Positions 1 to 9,205 of a stretch of 64,000 nt of DNA are shown piece after piece (positions within the stretch are counted from its first letter, which is position 1; each line of letters begins with the position of its first letter). The notes beneath the pieces were generated by a model that was given only the letters and a program-made list of their open reading frames with translations, was not told where the DNA came from and ran no database searches. Origin of the DNA: Rahnella inusitata (GTDB lineage Bacteria; Pseudomonadota; Gammaproteobacteria; Enterobacterales; Enterobacteriaceae); contig NZ_JYDE01000009.1 in assembly GCF_003263515.1 (NCBI RefSeq), positions 1 to 64,000 on the forward strand, given 5' to 3'. The translations under genes were made by a program, and so were the position numbers.

Positions 1-888
1 TTTAGGGAATTCTGACGCGAATTTTTTCTCTACTTCCGCATCACGTGGACGATAATAGTTTTCTGCCGCGATGGTCTGGCCTTCCGGTGAATACAGGTAT
101 TTCAGGTAAGCATCCGCCACGGTGCGTGTATCACGCTTATCTACCACTTTATCCACCACAGAAACCGTTGGCTCAGCCAGAATTGACTCGCTTGGTGTCA
201 CAATTTCAAACTTGTCTTTACCCACTTCTTTGGTGGCCAGCAGGGCTTCGTTTTCCCACGCAATCAGCACATCGCCGATACCACGCTCAACGAAGGTGTT
301 AGTCGCGCCACGCGCACCGGAATCCAGCACTTCGACGTTTTTGTATAACGCTTTCACAAAGTCCTGCGCTTTGGCTTTGTCATTATTGTTGTGATGCAGT
401 GCGTAACCCCAAGCAGCCAGATAGTTCCAGCGCGCGCCGCCTGATGTTTTAGGGTTCGGCGTAATCACGGATACCCCAGGTTTGATCAAATCATTCCAGT
501 CATGAATTTGTTTCGGGTTGCCTTTACGTACCAGGAACACGATGGTCGAGGTGTATGGCGCAGAGTTGTCCGGCAGACGGGTGATCCAGTTTTTATCGAT
601 ACGGCCACGTTCTGCAATAGCATCTACGTCATAAGCCAGCGCCAGCGTCACCACGTCGGCTTCAATACCATTGATAACAGACGTTGCCTGCTTGCCTGAA
701 CCGCCGTGCGACTGACGTACAGTCACAGTATCGCCGGTTTTGCCTTGCCAGTATTTGCTGAAGGCTTTGTTGTATTGTTCATAGAATTCGCGGGTTGGAT
801 CGTACGACACGTTCAGAATCTGAATGTCTTTGGCAATCGCCCCTGTTGCTACCAGCAGTAATGCCAGGCCTGCACCCCATTTACGCAT
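1..888 (-). CDS. sbp: Sulfate-binding periplasmic protein Sbp (3' end outside window)
   Basis: Periplasmic solute-binding protein that delivers sulfate to the CysTWA ABC transporter. The frame was read on the reverse strand from an ATG at 888, preceded by a good GGGAGAG ribosome site. It opens with a signal peptide ([20 protein letters not shown]) followed by the mature start [16 protein letters not shown], typical of Sbp. Family motifs [11 protein letters not shown] and [19 protein letters not shown] are present. About 296 codons are inside the window; the E. coli protein is 329 residues, so roughly 30 C-terminal residues are missing. It lies downstream of pfkA as in E. coli, separated by a terminator, so it probably has its own promoter in 889-1024. 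No CysB site was identified. Confidence 0.95.
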   Translation of the reverse strand, partial: MRKWGAGLALLLVATGAIAKDIQILNVSYDPTREFYEQYNKAFSKYWQGKTGDTVTVRQSHGGSGKQATSVINGIEADVVTLALAYDVDAIAERGRIDKNWITRLPDNSAPYTSTIVFLVRKGNPKQIHDWNDLIKPGVSVITPNPKTSGGARWNYLAAWGYALHHNNNDKAKAQDFVKALYKNVEVLDSGARGATNTFVERGIGDVLIAWENEALLATKEVGKDKFEIVTPSESILAEPTVSVVDKVVDKRDTRTVADAYLKYLYSPEGQTIAAENYYRPRDAEVEKKFASEFPK

Positions 889-1024
889 CGCACTCTCTCC
901 CGAAGATAGTTTCTATGGATTTCATTTGTTTGATCTGATGAAGAGAGCGTGCCAGAGAAAAAGAAAACGAATAAAGAATAAAAGGTTTTCTACTATTACT
1001 TTATGGAATAACCAAAAAAAAGAC

Positions 1025-1050
1025 TAAAAAAAACCTCCGGTTAAGGAGGC
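1025..1050 (-). terminator. Intrinsic terminator after pfkA
   Basis: On the minus strand a GCCTCC/GGAGG stem with a short loop is followed by a run of eight T. It sits just past the pfkA stop and separates pfkA from sbp. Confidence 0.8.
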
Positions 1051-1075
1051 TCTTTGACTCGGGCAATTTGCTGTT

Positions 1076-2062
1076 TTAGAACAGTTTTTTAGCAGTATTG
1101 TACCAGTCTTCTTTAAATTTGCTTTTCTTGTTCTCTGGCGCGATACACACGGAGATTAATTCATGCACCATTTTTTCGTTTTCAACACCGACGCAGAAAC
1201 CGCCCTGAGAATAATCACGACCTTCCTCAAGGAGCAGGTCGACCGCATAAGCACCCATGCGGGAAGCTAAGATACGGTCGTAAGCGACTGGCGCCCCGCC
1301 ACGCTGGATGTGACCCAATACGGTACCACGGGTTTCACGACAGGTTTCTTTCTCGATGTATTTAGCCAACTCATCAATATCATCTAACTTTTCAGTGATG
1401 GCGACGATAGCGTGCTTTTTACCTTTCGCGATACCGGCTTTGATTTCAGCAACCAGATCATCACGTTTAAATTCGACTTCAGGGATAGCGATAAATTCGC
1501 AACCACCGGCGATGGCAGCAGCCAGAGTCAGGTCACCGCAATAACGGCCCATGACTTCAACGATAGAGATGCGCTGGTGTGATGAAGAAGTGTCACGCAG
1601 ACGGTCAATGGCTTCAACCACGGTGCCCAGTGCAGTGAAGAAACCGATGGTGTAGTCGGTACCGGCCACGTCGTTATCAATAGTGCCCGGCAGGCCGATA
1701 CAGCGAATGCCGCCTTCTTTGGTCAGCAGGTCCGCGCCGGCGTAGGAGCCGTCACCACCAATCACCACCAGACCATCAATGCCGCGATCTTTCATATTCT
1801 GCAAAGCAATTTTACGCATGCCCGGATCGCGGAATTCAGGGAAACGTGCTGAACCCAGGAAAGTACCGCCGCGGTTGATCATGTCTGACACGCTGTAGCG
1901 GTCCAGTTTTCTCATGCGGTTTTCATACATGCCGAGGTAGCCATCTTCGATACCGTAAACTTCCAAATCTGCTGATAAAGCCGCACGCACAACGCCACGG
2001 ATCGCAGCATTCATGCCTGGGGCATCGCCACCGCTTGTCAGTACACCAATTTTTTTGATCAT
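1076..2062 (-). CDS. pfkA: ATP-dependent 6-phosphofructokinase I
   Basis: Phosphorylates fructose 6-phosphate to fructose 1,6-bisphosphate, the committed step of glycolysis; cytoplasmic tetramer. The 328-residue product is slightly longer than E. coli PfkA (320), the extra residues being at the C terminus. Visible motifs are GGDAPGMNA near residue 11 (ATP site), GGDGS near 103, the catalytic TIDND near 126, and the substrate-binding [11 protein letters not shown] segment. It is monocistronic, between sbp and cpxP. The upstream region has a TATACT -10 box and a Cra-like palindrome over the -35 position, consistent with Cra repression as in E. coli. Confidence 0.98.
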   Translation of the reverse strand: MIKKIGVLTSGGDAPGMNAAIRGVVRAALSADLEVYGIEDGYLGMYENRMRKLDRYSVSDMINRGGTFLGSARFPEFRDPGMRKIALQNMKDRGIDGLVVIGGDGSYAGADLLTKEGGIRCIGLPGTIDNDVAGTDYTIGFFTALGTVVEAIDRLRDTSSSHQRISIVEVMGRYCGDLTLAAAIAGGCEFIAIPEVEFKRDDLVAEIKAGIAKGKKHAIVAITEKLDDIDELAKYIEKETCRETRGTVLGHIQRGGAPVAYDRILASRMGAYAVDLLLEEGRDYSQGGFCVGVENEKMVHELISVCIAPENKKSKFKEDWYNTAKKLF

Positions 2063-2165
2063 GACTACCTCTGAACTTGTAGATGCAATTTCTTAAGAAT
2101 CTTGAGCCTGCCTGTTGGGCGGAATTACTTGTGCTGCCAAAGGGCTTATTAGCGTTTGAGCCTAT

Positions 2166-2198
2166 AGTATAACAAAACAGCGGAGCTGAATTGATTCA
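2166..2198 (-). promoter_or_regulatory. pfkA promoter with Cra-like operator
   Basis: On the minus strand TATACT (2166-2171) lies 17 bp from a weak -35 hexamer (2189-2194). The palindrome TGAATTGATTCA at 2187-2198 differs by one base from the Cra consensus TGAAWCGNTTCA and overlaps the -35 position. That is a repressing position, matching known Cra control of pfkA in E. coli. Confidence 0.6.
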
Positions 2199-2339
2199 AG
2201 TCAGCAAGAACACGCATACAACGCTCTGTACTTCGCAATTTACTGATTCATACGGCTTTTACAAGATATTTCCGGTTAGTTACCGGCAGATTTCTATCTT
2301 GTTAATTGCCTGTTTTATGAAAGTTGGCAAATCGAGGGC

Positions 2340-2366
2340 AAAAAAAACCCCACCTTTCGGCGGGGG
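2340..2366 (-). terminator. cpxP/cpxQ intrinsic terminator
   Basis: The minus-strand stem CCCCGCC-GAAA-GGTGGGG is followed by eight T. It ends both the cpxP mRNA and the processed CpxQ RNA. Confidence 0.9.
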
Positions 2367-2397
2367 AAGACAGGGATGGTGTCTATGGCAAGGAAAA
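2340..2397 (-). ncRNA. cpxQ: CpxQ small RNA, from the cpxP 3' UTR
   Basis: Reading the minus strand, the 58 nt before the cpxP terminator begin TTTTCCTTGCCATAGACACC, continue through ATCCCTGTCTTCCCCC, and end in a GC-rich hairpin with eight T. This is the conserved body of CpxQ, the Hfq-dependent RNA that RNase E releases from cpxP mRNA in E. coli and Salmonella to repress envelope-protein mRNAs. The seed-carrying part looks unchanged, while the terminator loop differs (CGAAAGG). The 5' end is placed by analogy with the enteric processing site. It lies 10 nt past the cpxP stop codon. Confidence 0.88.
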
Positions 2398-2406
2398 ACA
2401 GGGATC

Positions 2407-2919
2407 TTACTCGGTCTTGCTGGTACTACTCGTCTTCTGGGCAGAAGGGGTTTGTAAGCCAGATAACTGCTGTTGCATCTGTTCAATGCGCTGCTCGTGT
2501 TTCTGGTTCAGTACGTTCTTTTGCTCAGGCGTCAGCAGATTAAACATCTGGTTGCGGATGCGGGCCATTTCGACCTGGCGATCCACCTGTTCCTGAGCCA
2601 TTAATTCGGCTTGTGCACGCACAGCTTTCTGGTCAAATTTTTCAGCAGTAACCAGTCGGTGCATCGTTTCTAACTGTTCTACATTTATATCAGGCAAATC
2701 TTTTCGCGCCTGATGCATAAGGTCACGCATTTGCTGACGTTGTTGCTCCGTCAGATTTACACCATCAAACATGGTGTTGCGTTCCTGAGGCTTATCCAAC
2801 ATCGTGCTATTATGTTCTGCTGGCATCGCCGACATCGGTTTTGCACCCTCTGCTAAAGCGACACCTGAACTCAGTGTCAGTAGCGTGGCCAAACCTAGTG
2901 AAGCTGCCTTAAACATCAC
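2407..2919 (-). CDS. cpxP: Periplasmic adaptor/chaperone CpxP
   Basis: Inhibits the sensor kinase CpxA and presents misfolded periplasmic proteins for degradation. The 170-residue product has a signal peptide (cleavage after GVALA, about residue 23) and the two repeated LTxxQ signatures of the CpxP/Spy family, LTEQQRQQM and LTPEQKNVL, in a helical, Gln/Met-rich body. The C-terminal tail is Ser/Thr/Lys-rich. It is divergent from cpxRA across a shared intergenic region with a CpxR box. The doubled Met start leaves one residue of uncertainty. In E. coli fieF follows; here pfkA comes next. Confidence 0.95.
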   Translation of the reverse strand: MMFKAASLGLATLLTLSSGVALAEGAKPMSAMPAEHNSTMLDKPQERNTMFDGVNLTEQQRQQMRDLMHQARKDLPDINVEQLETMHRLVTAEKFDQKAVRAQAELMAQEQVDRQVEMARIRNQMFNLLTPEQKNVLNQKHEQRIEQMQQQLSGLQTPSAQKTSSTSKTE

Positions 2920-3001
2920 ACACTCCTAAAAGTCTTTATCGCTCATCGCGAATCATTGAAAAGCAGTCTAAACCTGCTGCTGCAAACAAGCGTCAGTGCT
3001 T

Positions 3002-3016
3002 GTAAAAGTACGTAAA
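3002..3016. promoter_or_regulatory. CpxR box between cpxP and cpxR
   Basis: Exact tandem GTAAA-AGTAC-GTAAA, the CpxR-P consensus (GTAAA-N5-GTAAA). It lies in the divergent region, 83 bp before the cpxP start and 53 bp before the cpxR start, so it can activate both the feedback inhibitor and the two-component operon. Confidence 0.88.
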
Positions 3017-3068
3017 GTCATGGAATAGCGGCAATTGATGACGTATTTTGCGTCTAGAGGTAAATACA

Positions 3069-3770
3069 ATGAATAAAATTTTGTTAGTTGATGATGACCG
3101 TGAACTGACTTCACTTTTGAAAGAATTGCTCGAAATGGAAGGCTTTAATGTTGTGGTTGCTTACGACGGTGAGCAGGCATTAGAGAAAGTTGATAACACT
3201 ATCGATCTGCTGTTGCTTGACGTCATGATGCCGAAGAAAAACGGCATTGAAACCCTTAAAGAATTACGCCAGCGTCATCAGACGCCAGTGATTATGTTAA
3301 CCGCGCGCGGCAGTGAGCTGGACCGCGTATTGGGGCTGGAACTTGGCGCCGATGATTACCTGCCAAAGCCGTTTAATGACCGTGAACTGGTCGCACGAAT
3401 TCGTGCAATGCTGCGCCGTTCCAACTGGAGCGAACAACAGCAGACCACTGAAAATAATGGTTCCCCAACGCTGGAAGTCGACGGTTTGCAGCTGAACCCG
3501 GGGCGTCAGGAAGCCAGCTTTGACGGTGAAGCGCTGGATTTAACCGGTACTGAGTTTACCCTGTTGTATTTACTGGCAAAACATCTCGGCCAGGTTGTTT
3601 CCCGTGAACATCTGAGTCAGGAAGTACTGGGGAAACGTCTGACACCGTTTGACCGCGCCATTGATATGCATATTTCGAATTTACGCCGTAAATTGCCCGA
3701 TCGTCAGGACGGACATCCGTGGTTTAAAACCCTTCGCGGACGCGGTTATCTGATGGTTTCTGCTTCATGA
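3069..3770 (+). CDS. cpxR: Envelope-stress response regulator CpxR
   Basis: OmpR-type response regulator of the Cpx system. The start was set at MNKILLVDDD, because the frame extends seven codons further upstream without homology. The 233 residues comprise an N-terminal receiver domain (acidic pocket at residues 8-9, phospho-Asp in LLLLDVMMP near 51, Lys in LPKPFNDREL) and a C-terminal winged helix from about 130 (LTGTEFTLLYLL; RGRGYL). Its stop overlaps the cpxA start (ATGA), so the two are translationally coupled. It is probably autoregulated through the CpxR box at 3002. Confidence 0.97.
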   Translation: MNKILLVDDDRELTSLLKELLEMEGFNVVVAYDGEQALEKVDNTIDLLLLDVMMPKKNGIETLKELRQRHQTPVIMLTARGSELDRVLGLELGADDYLPKPFNDRELVARIRAMLRRSNWSEQQQTTENNGSPTLEVDGLQLNPGRQEASFDGEALDLTGTEFTLLYLLAKHLGQVVSREHLSQEVLGKRLTPFDRAIDMHISNLRRKLPDRQDGHPWFKTLRGRGYLMVSAS

Positions 3771-5137
3771 TAAACAGCCTTACGGCACGTATTTTTGCCA
3801 TTTTCTGGTTCACATTAGCACTGGTGCTAATGTTGGTATTGATGGTGCCGAAACTCGATTCACGCCAGATAACGCCGTTGCTCGATAATGAACAACGGCA
3901 AGGCCTGATGATTGAACAACACGTCGAAGCTGAGCTGGTGAACGATCCGGCAAATGATTTGATGTGGTGGCGCAGGCTGTTCCGCGCGATCGACAAATGG
4001 GCGCCGCCGGGCCAGCGCTTGCTACTGGTCACCAGCGAAGGCCGGGTGATTGGCGCGCAACGCAATGAAATGCAAATTGTGCGTAACTTTATCGGGCAGT
4101 CTGATAATTCAGACCGTCCGAAAAAGAAAAAATATGGCCGCGTTGAAATGGTTGGCCCGTTCTCGGTGCGTGACGGCGAAGATAACTATCAGCTCTATCT
4201 GATGCGTCCGGCCAGCAGCTCCCAGTCCGACTTCATTAACCTGATGTTTGACCGACCGTTGTTGCTGCTGATTGTCACGATGCTGATCAGCGCCCCGCTG
4301 CTGCTCTGGCTGGCGTGGAGCCTGGCGAAACCGGCGCGTAAGTTAAAAAATGCGGCGGACGACGTGGCCAGGGGAAACCTCAAACAGCATCCGGAGCTTG
4401 AAGCCGGACCGCAGGAATTTCTCGCCACAGGTGCCAGCTTCAATCAGATGGTGAGCGCTCTCGAACGCATGGTGACTGCACAGCAAAGGCTGATTTCGGA
4501 CATCTCGCATGAGCTGCGCACGCCACTGACGCGCCTGCAACTGGCAACTGCGCTGATGCGTCGTCGTCACGGTGAAGGCAAAGAGCTGCAACGTATCGAA
4601 AACGAAGCGCAACGTCTTGATAGCATGATCAATGACTTACTGGTGTTATCACGCAGTCAGCATAAGAATGAGTTGTCGCGGGAAACACTGAAGGCCAATG
4701 AGTTATGGGCCGGTGTTATTGACGACGCGCAGTTTGAAGCCGAGCAAATGGGCAAAACGCTGGAAGTGACCTCACCTCCGGGTCCGTGGAAACTCATCGG
4801 TAATGCCGCCGCGCTCGACAGTGCGCTGGAGAACATCGTGCGTAACGCCCTGCGTTATTCGCATCACCACATTGCACTGAACTTCGCTCACGACAGCGAC
4901 GGGATCACCATCACCGTGGACGACGACGGTCCTGGCGTCAGTGAAACCGATCGCGAACAGATTTTCCGCCCGTTCTATCGCACCGATGAAGCACGCGATC
5001 GTGAATCTGGCGGTACCGGCCTTGGGCTGGCTATCGTCGATACGGCGGTTCAGCAGCATCGCGGTAAGGTCAGAGCCGAAGATAGCCCGCTGGGCGGCCT
5101 CAGGCTGATTATCTGGCTGCCACTGCACCAGCGTTAA
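3767..5137 (+). CDS. cpxA: Envelope-stress sensor histidine kinase CpxA
   Basis: Inner-membrane sensor that phosphorylates CpxR in response to misfolded envelope proteins. The 456 residues are arranged as TM1 (about 8-29), a periplasmic sensor loop, TM2 (about 163-184), a HAMP linker, the dimerisation/phosphoacceptor segment [14 protein letters not shown] (His near 248), and the ATPase domain with NALRYS (N box), DDDGPGV (G1) and GGTGLGLAI (G2). It overlaps cpxR by 4 bp. Downstream is trmL rather than the E. coli neighbour, marking a rearrangement boundary relative to that genome. Confidence 0.97.
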   Translation: MINSLTARIFAIFWFTLALVLMLVLMVPKLDSRQITPLLDNEQRQGLMIEQHVEAELVNDPANDLMWWRRLFRAIDKWAPPGQRLLLVTSEGRVIGAQRNEMQIVRNFIGQSDNSDRPKKKKYGRVEMVGPFSVRDGEDNYQLYLMRPASSSQSDFINLMFDRPLLLLIVTMLISAPLLLWLAWSLAKPARKLKNAADDVARGNLKQHPELEAGPQEFLATGASFNQMVSALERMVTAQQRLISDISHELRTPLTRLQLATALMRRRHGEGKELQRIENEAQRLDSMINDLLVLSRSQHKNELSRETLKANELWAGVIDDAQFEAEQMGKTLEVTSPPGPWKLIGNAAALDSALENIVRNALRYSHHHIALNFAHDSDGITITVDDDGPGVSETDREQIFRPFYRTDEARDRESGGTGLGLAIVDTAVQQHRGKVRAEDSPLGGLRLIIWLPLHQR

Positions 5138-5174
5138 GTTTCTGCTATTCTGCGTCCCTCTATCAGGGGGACGC

Positions 5175-5648
5175 ATGCTTAACATCGTTTTATTTGAACC
5201 AGAAATCCCGCCAAATACCGGCAACATCATCCGCCTGTGTGCCAACACCGGATGTCAGCTTCACCTTATCGAACCTTTAGGTTTCGGCTGGGACGATAAA
5301 CGCCTGCGCCGCGCCGGGCTGGATTACCACGAATTCGCCAGCATCAAACATCATGCGAATTATGACGCCTTTCTCACCAGCGAAAATCCGCAGCGCCTGT
5401 TCGCGCTAACCACCAAAGGTACACCTGCGCACAGCGCGGTGAGCTATCAGGACAATGATTTTCTGGTGTTTGGTCCCGAGACGCGCGGTCTTCCGGCATA
5501 CATCTTAGATAATCTGCCTGCCAGTCATAAAATCCGTATTCCGATGCTCGCGGAAAGTCGCAGCATGAATCTGTCGAATGCCGTGTCTGTGGTGGTGTAT
5601 GAAGCGTGGCGCCAGCTGGGATATCCGGGGGCGTTGCTGAAGGAATGA
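5175..5648 (+). CDS. trmL: tRNA (cytidine/uridine-34 2'-O)-methyltransferase TrmL
   Basis: SPOUT-class methyltransferase that 2'-O-methylates the wobble base of tRNA-Leu isoacceptors. The 157-residue length is normal. Motifs are [15 protein letters not shown] at the N terminus, FGPETRGLP in the middle, and the C-terminal trefoil-knot motif [19 protein letters not shown] strong GGGGG ribosome site precedes the ATG. It is convergent with cysE, with a terminator between them. Confidence 0.96.
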   Translation: MLNIVLFEPEIPPNTGNIIRLCANTGCQLHLIEPLGFGWDDKRLRRAGLDYHEFASIKHHANYDAFLTSENPQRLFALTTKGTPAHSAVSYQDNDFLVFGPETRGLPAYILDNLPASHKIRIPMLAESRSMNLSNAVSVVVYEAWRQLGYPGALLKE

Positions 5649-5673
5649 ATCTGAAGGGGATAAAATAAAACGA

Positions 5674-5699
5674 TGGCATGCACAGGCATGCCATTTTTG
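5674..5699 (+). terminator. Terminator between convergent trmL and cysE
   Basis: Perfect 8-bp stem ATGGCATG/CATGCCAT followed by TTTTT on the plus strand. The other side is A-rich, so it may act in both directions. Confidence 0.8.
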
Positions 5700-5701
5700 T
5701 G

Positions 5702-6523
5702 TCAGATACCGTCGCCGAATTCAAAACCCTGCACGATACCGTTGAAGTGTTGATCCATATCCATCGAAGGACGCTCGCTCTCCGGTCTGCCGACAATACG
5801 CGCGGGCACACCTGCAGCCGTGGTATGGGCGGGCACTGACTGCAAGACCACAGACCCTGCTCCAATCTTAGCCCCCACGCCAACCTCAATATTCCCGAGA
5901 ATCTTCGCGCCCGCACCAATCATGACACCTTCACGAATTTTCGGATGTCGGTCACCACATGTTTTACCGGTACCACCGAGCGTAACGGATTGCAGAATAG
6001 AGACGTCGTTTTCCACTACAGCCGTTTCGCCGATAACAATACCTGTGGCGTGGTCGAGCATAATGCCGCAACCAATACGCGCCGCAGGGTGGATATCCAC
6101 GCCGAAGGAAACGGAAATCTGATTCTGGAAATAAATCGCCAGCGCTTTGCGGTCCTGCTTCCACAGCCAGTTGCCAATGCGATACGCCTGTAGCGCATGG
6201 AATCCTTTCAGATAAAGCAGCGGCGTGGAGTATTTATCGACGGCAGCATCGCGCTGATGCACCGCCAGAATATCGCGCGCGGCGGAGAGGATCATTTGTT
6301 CGTCGTTGCGATAGGCTTCTTCGACGACTTCACGGATCGCCATCGCAGGCATGATCGGGTTGCCCAGTTTGTTGGCCAGAATATAGCTCAACGCACTGCC
6401 CAGCGTTTCATGCTTAAGCAACGTCGCGTGGAAGAAGCTCGCCAGCATAGGTTCACACTCAGCCAGTGCTCGCGCCTCTGATTTAATGTTATTCCAGACC
6501 AGTTCTAATTCTTCTAACGACAT
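5702..6523 (-). CDS. cysE: Serine O-acetyltransferase CysE
   Basis: Acetylates L-serine from acetyl-CoA, the entry step of cysteine synthesis. The 273-residue product has an N-terminal helical domain and a left-handed beta-helix (hexapeptide repeats from about 140) with the active-site segment LDHATGIVIGETAVV and the C-terminal tail ending GDGI that binds cysteine synthase. The start is the ATG at 6523, because AAGGAA sits 5 nt upstream; a GTG one codon earlier is too close to it. The gene follows gpsA, but a hairpin terminator lies between them. Confidence 0.97.
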   Translation of the reverse strand: MSLEELELVWNNIKSEARALAECEPMLASFFHATLLKHETLGSALSYILANKLGNPIMPAMAIREVVEEAYRNDEQMILSAARDILAVHQRDAAVDKYSTPLLYLKGFHALQAYRIGNWLWKQDRKALAIYFQNQISVSFGVDIHPAARIGCGIMLDHATGIVIGETAVVENDVSILQSVTLGGTGKTCGDRHPKIREGVMIGAGAKILGNIEVGVGAKIGAGSVVLQSVPAHTTAAGVPARIVGRPESERPSMDMDQHFNGIVQGFEFGDGI

Positions 6524-6552
6524 CACTGTTCCTTACGACTTTGCAGGTTCGG

Positions 6553-6594
6553 ATAATAAAAAGCCGCCCTGTGGGGATCTCCGACAAGGTGGCT
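6553..6594 (-). terminator. Hairpin terminator between gpsA and cysE
   Basis: On the minus strand an 11-position stem AGCCACCTTGT/ACAGGGCGGCT with one mismatch and one G-T pair is followed by TTTTTATTAT. It lies inside the gpsA-cysE gap and would reduce read-through into cysE. Confidence 0.72.
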
Positions 6595-6611
6595 ATGCTA
6601 CTTATCGCCGG

Positions 6612-7631
6612 TCAGTGGCTGTGTTTTTCGTCCTTGCTCGCACGGGCAAGTAAATTCGTGGCGGCTTCACGGGCATCTTTACCGCAGTATAGGACCTGGT
6701 AAATCTGTTCCGTAATAGGCATTTCAACGTTATGACGCTGCGCCAGTACCCGTACTTCTTTGGTGTTGCGATAGCCTTCAACAACCTGACCGATGGTGTT
6801 CTGCGCGGTCTGAACATCCATCCCCTGCCCCAGCATAATACCGAAGCGGCGGTTACGTGACTGGTTGTCTGTGCAGGTTAACACCAAATCACCCAGACCT
6901 GCCATGCCCATAAAGGTGGCAGGATCGGCACCCAGCGCGGTGCCGAGGCGGCTCATTTCTGCCAGACCACGGGTGATCAATGCCGTTCTGGCATTTGCAC
7001 CAAAACCAATGCCGTCAGACATACCGGCACCGATGGCAATCACGTTTTTAATCGCACCGCCCAGCTGCACGCCGATGAAATCGGGGTTGCTGTAAACGCG
7101 GAAGCTTTTGCCACAGTGCAGCAGTTGCTGTAAATCGTCAGCAAAACTGGCATCCGTGGCCGCCAGAGAAATCGCCGTCGGCATTCCCGCCGCCAGCTCT
7201 TTGGCAAACGTCGGGCCAGAAACCACGGCTAACGGGATCGTATCGCCGAGTTCTTCACGCGCGACATCCTGCAACAGACGTCCGGTTTCTGCTTCCAGAC
7301 CTTTGGTCGCCCATACCACACGCGCATCAGCACGCAGATGGGGTTTCAACTGACGCAACACGTCACCAAACACATGGCTCGGCACGACAACCAGCACATT
7401 GCGGCTGGCCGCTAACGCGACGGACAGGTCAGTTTCGAGCAACAGATTGTCGGGGAATGGCACATCAGGAAGGAATTCCTGATTACAACGGGCGCGTTGC
7501 AAGGCGTTGATGTGGTCGGGATTGTGTCCCCACAGCACAACGGGATGGCCATTTCTGGCAAGGGTAATTGCTAAAGCGGTGCCGTACGAGCCGGCACCGA
7601 TTACAGTCATTGACGCATTGACGGTTTTCAT
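6612..7631 (-). CDS. gpsA: Glycerol-3-phosphate dehydrogenase [NAD(P)+]
   Basis: Reduces dihydroxyacetone phosphate to sn-glycerol 3-phosphate for phospholipid synthesis. The 339-residue product shows the NAD(P) loop [10 protein letters not shown] near residue 12, the catalytic Lys region [14 protein letters not shown], and the substrate motif NQSRNRRFG. Its ATG overlaps the secB stop by one base (TGATG), indicating translational coupling in a secB-gpsA transcription unit. Confidence 0.98.
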   Translation of the reverse strand: MKTVNASMTVIGAGSYGTALAITLARNGHPVVLWGHNPDHINALQRARCNQEFLPDVPFPDNLLLETDLSVALAASRNVLVVVPSHVFGDVLRQLKPHLRADARVVWATKGLEAETGRLLQDVAREELGDTIPLAVVSGPTFAKELAAGMPTAISLAATDASFADDLQQLLHCGKSFRVYSNPDFIGVQLGGAIKNVIAIGAGMSDGIGFGANARTALITRGLAEMSRLGTALGADPATFMGMAGLGDLVLTCTDNQSRNRRFGIMLGQGMDVQTAQNTIGQVVEGYRNTKEVRVLAQRHNVEMPITEQIYQVLYCGKDAREAATNLLARASKDEKHSH

Positions 7632-8101
7632 CAGGCATCCTGATGTGGTTCAGCACCTTCGGTTTCAGCTTGCTGTTGCAGATAGTTCATGAACAGCGCG
7701 TCGAAGTTGACAGGTGCCAGATTCAGTTGCGGGAAGGTACCGCGGGAAACCAGGCTGGTGATGCACTCACGGGCATACGGGAACAGAATGTTCGGGCAGT
7801 ATGCACCCAGGCAATGCGCCATCTGGTTGCCATCAATACCGGAGATGCTGAAGATACCACCTTGCTGAACTTCGCACAGGAACGCAGTTTCGTCGCCCAG
7901 TGAAGACGTTACCGTTACACGCAATACGACTTCGTACACGCCTTCAGCCAGCTGGCTGGATGCGGTATCAAGATCCAGTTTCACTTCTGGCTGCCATTCT
8001 TTCTGGAAAACCTGAGGTGCGTTTGGCGCTTCAAAAGAGATGTCTTTGGTGTAAATACGCTGGATCTCGAAAGACATCTCGGTGTTATTTTGTTCTGACA
8101 T
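7631..8101 (-). CDS. secB: Protein-export chaperone SecB
   Basis: Tetrameric cytosolic chaperone that keeps preproteins unfolded and hands them to SecA. The 156 residues match family size, and recognisable segments are [19 protein letters not shown], the central [14 protein letters not shown], and [12 protein letters not shown]. It heads a minus-strand group with grxC and yibN upstream and gpsA overlapping downstream, the same order as in E. coli. Confidence 0.98.
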   Translation of the reverse strand: MSEQNNTEMSFEIQRIYTKDISFEAPNAPQVFQKEWQPEVKLDLDTASSQLAEGVYEVVLRVTVTSSLGDETAFLCEVQQGGIFSISGIDGNQMAHCLGAYCPNILFPYARECITSLVSRGTFPQLNLAPVNFDALFMNYLQQQAETEGAEPHQDA

Positions 8102-8164
8102 GTGAGTAGTACCCTTGAGTTAAAAGTCCTTTAAACACTTAATGAAAATACGCAGCCGCCCCGA

Positions 8165-8416
8165 TTACCCCAGTAACGGGTCGAGACCACCGCGTGCATC
8201 AAGTGCATGTAAATCATCGCAACCGCCAACGTGCTGTCCATCGATAAAAATCTGAGGAACGGTTGAGCGACCGCTACGGGCGATCATCTTTTCACGTTTA
8301 TCCGCATCGCCATCAATCGCGATTTCATCGAATGTAGCGCCTTTGCTGTTAAGCAGGGCTTTCGCACGATGGCAATAAGGACAGGTTGCCTTGGTGTAGA
8401 TTTCAATTTTAGCCAT
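8165..8416 (-). CDS. grxC: Glutaredoxin 3
   Basis: Small glutathione-dependent dithiol oxidoreductase. The 83-residue start at MAKIEIYTK was chosen because an AGGTGG ribosome site is correctly spaced before it, and upstream codons lack homology. The active-site motif CPYC is at residues 12-15; the cis-Pro STVPQIFID and GGCDD glutathione-binding segments are present. It lies between yibN and secB on the same strand. Confidence 0.97.
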   Translation of the reverse strand: MAKIEIYTKATCPYCHRAKALLNSKGATFDEIAIDGDADKREKMIARSGRSTVPQIFIDGQHVGGCDDLHALDARGGLDPLLG

Positions 8417-8469
8417 GGGTTCCACCTCTAAGTCGTAGATTTTAATGCCGTTGCGATTGGGCTGAGATC

Positions 8470-8901
8470 TTATTTACCGCGCGCCAATGGCAGATTTTCA
8501 CTGCTCCAGCCGCTGATGCCTTCTTTCAACGTGAAAACACGTTCAAAACCGGCTGCGATCAGGCCTTCTGCCGCTGTACGGGAAGTCTGGCCTGTTGCAC
8601 ATACCACAATAACCGGCTGCGCTTTATGTTTTGTCAGCTCACCCAGATTATTGCTTTTGATGTCTGTGGTCAGCACATTCAGGGACGTGGCGATGTGGCC
8701 TTTGCGGAACTCTTCACGCGTACGCACATCGACAACGACGGCATCTTCTTTGTTGATCAGGCGGGTTGCTTCACCACGGGTGATCTCTTTTACTTTAGAA
8801 AAACGTGTTTTAAAGGTGGTCACAATTACTGCAATCAGTAACGCAACCCACGCCAGGCTGAGAACCGGATGCGCACTGATGAATGGCATAATATCTTGCA
8901 T
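8470..8901 (-). CDS. yibN: Membrane-anchored rhodanese-domain protein YibN
   Basis: Single N-terminal transmembrane helix (about residues 14-30) followed by a cytoplasmic rhodanese domain. The active-site loop reads [12 protein letters not shown], giving a Cys in the catalytic position. The 143-residue version from ATG 8901 matches E. coli YibN; a TTG four codons upstream is in frame but has no convincing advantage. The precise substrate is unknown. It leads the yibN-grxC-secB-gpsA run. Confidence 0.9.
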   Translation of the reverse strand: MQDIMPFISAHPVLSLAWVALLIAVIVTTFKTRFSKVKEITRGEATRLINKEDAVVVDVRTREEFRKGHIATSLNVLTTDIKSNNLGELTKHKAQPVIVVCATGQTSRTAAEGLIAAGFERVFTLKEGISGWSSENLPLARGK

Positions 8902-9205
8902 GGGGTGTAGCAACTCCCGTCAGTTAGGGGAAAATTCAAGGCTTCAGAGTATACCTGCGCGTCGGAGCAAATACAGCCAGTAAGCACGGGCTAATGCCAC
9001 AATCTGCGGCACATCCCGAAAAATTAACACGCCTTTATGATGAAAGTTAACCCTCACCTCACCCCATCTTTGATCTCTCACGGCTATTCGCCTCGCGCAC
9101 TGGGGTAAAATCAGCCCGCCTGAATGCACATAGCCGCGCCTGTTTACGCCTGTTCAGCCGGCGAGGCTATTGAGCATTTCATCTTTCAAACTGAGGTCAA
9201 TTGAC
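8902..9205. other. Divergent yibN/gpmI intergenic region (304 bp)
   Basis: No gene is supported here. On the minus strand a TATACT (8948-8953) could be the yibN -10 box; on the plus strand TAAAAT (9106-9111) could serve gpmI. Neither has a strong -35 partner. No repeat or other binding site was recognised. Confidence 0.5.

Noticed and set aside
2191-2457. Small plus-strand frames between pfkA and cpxP
   Set aside because: They cross the Cra site, the terminator and the CpxQ RNA in antisense and have no coding features.
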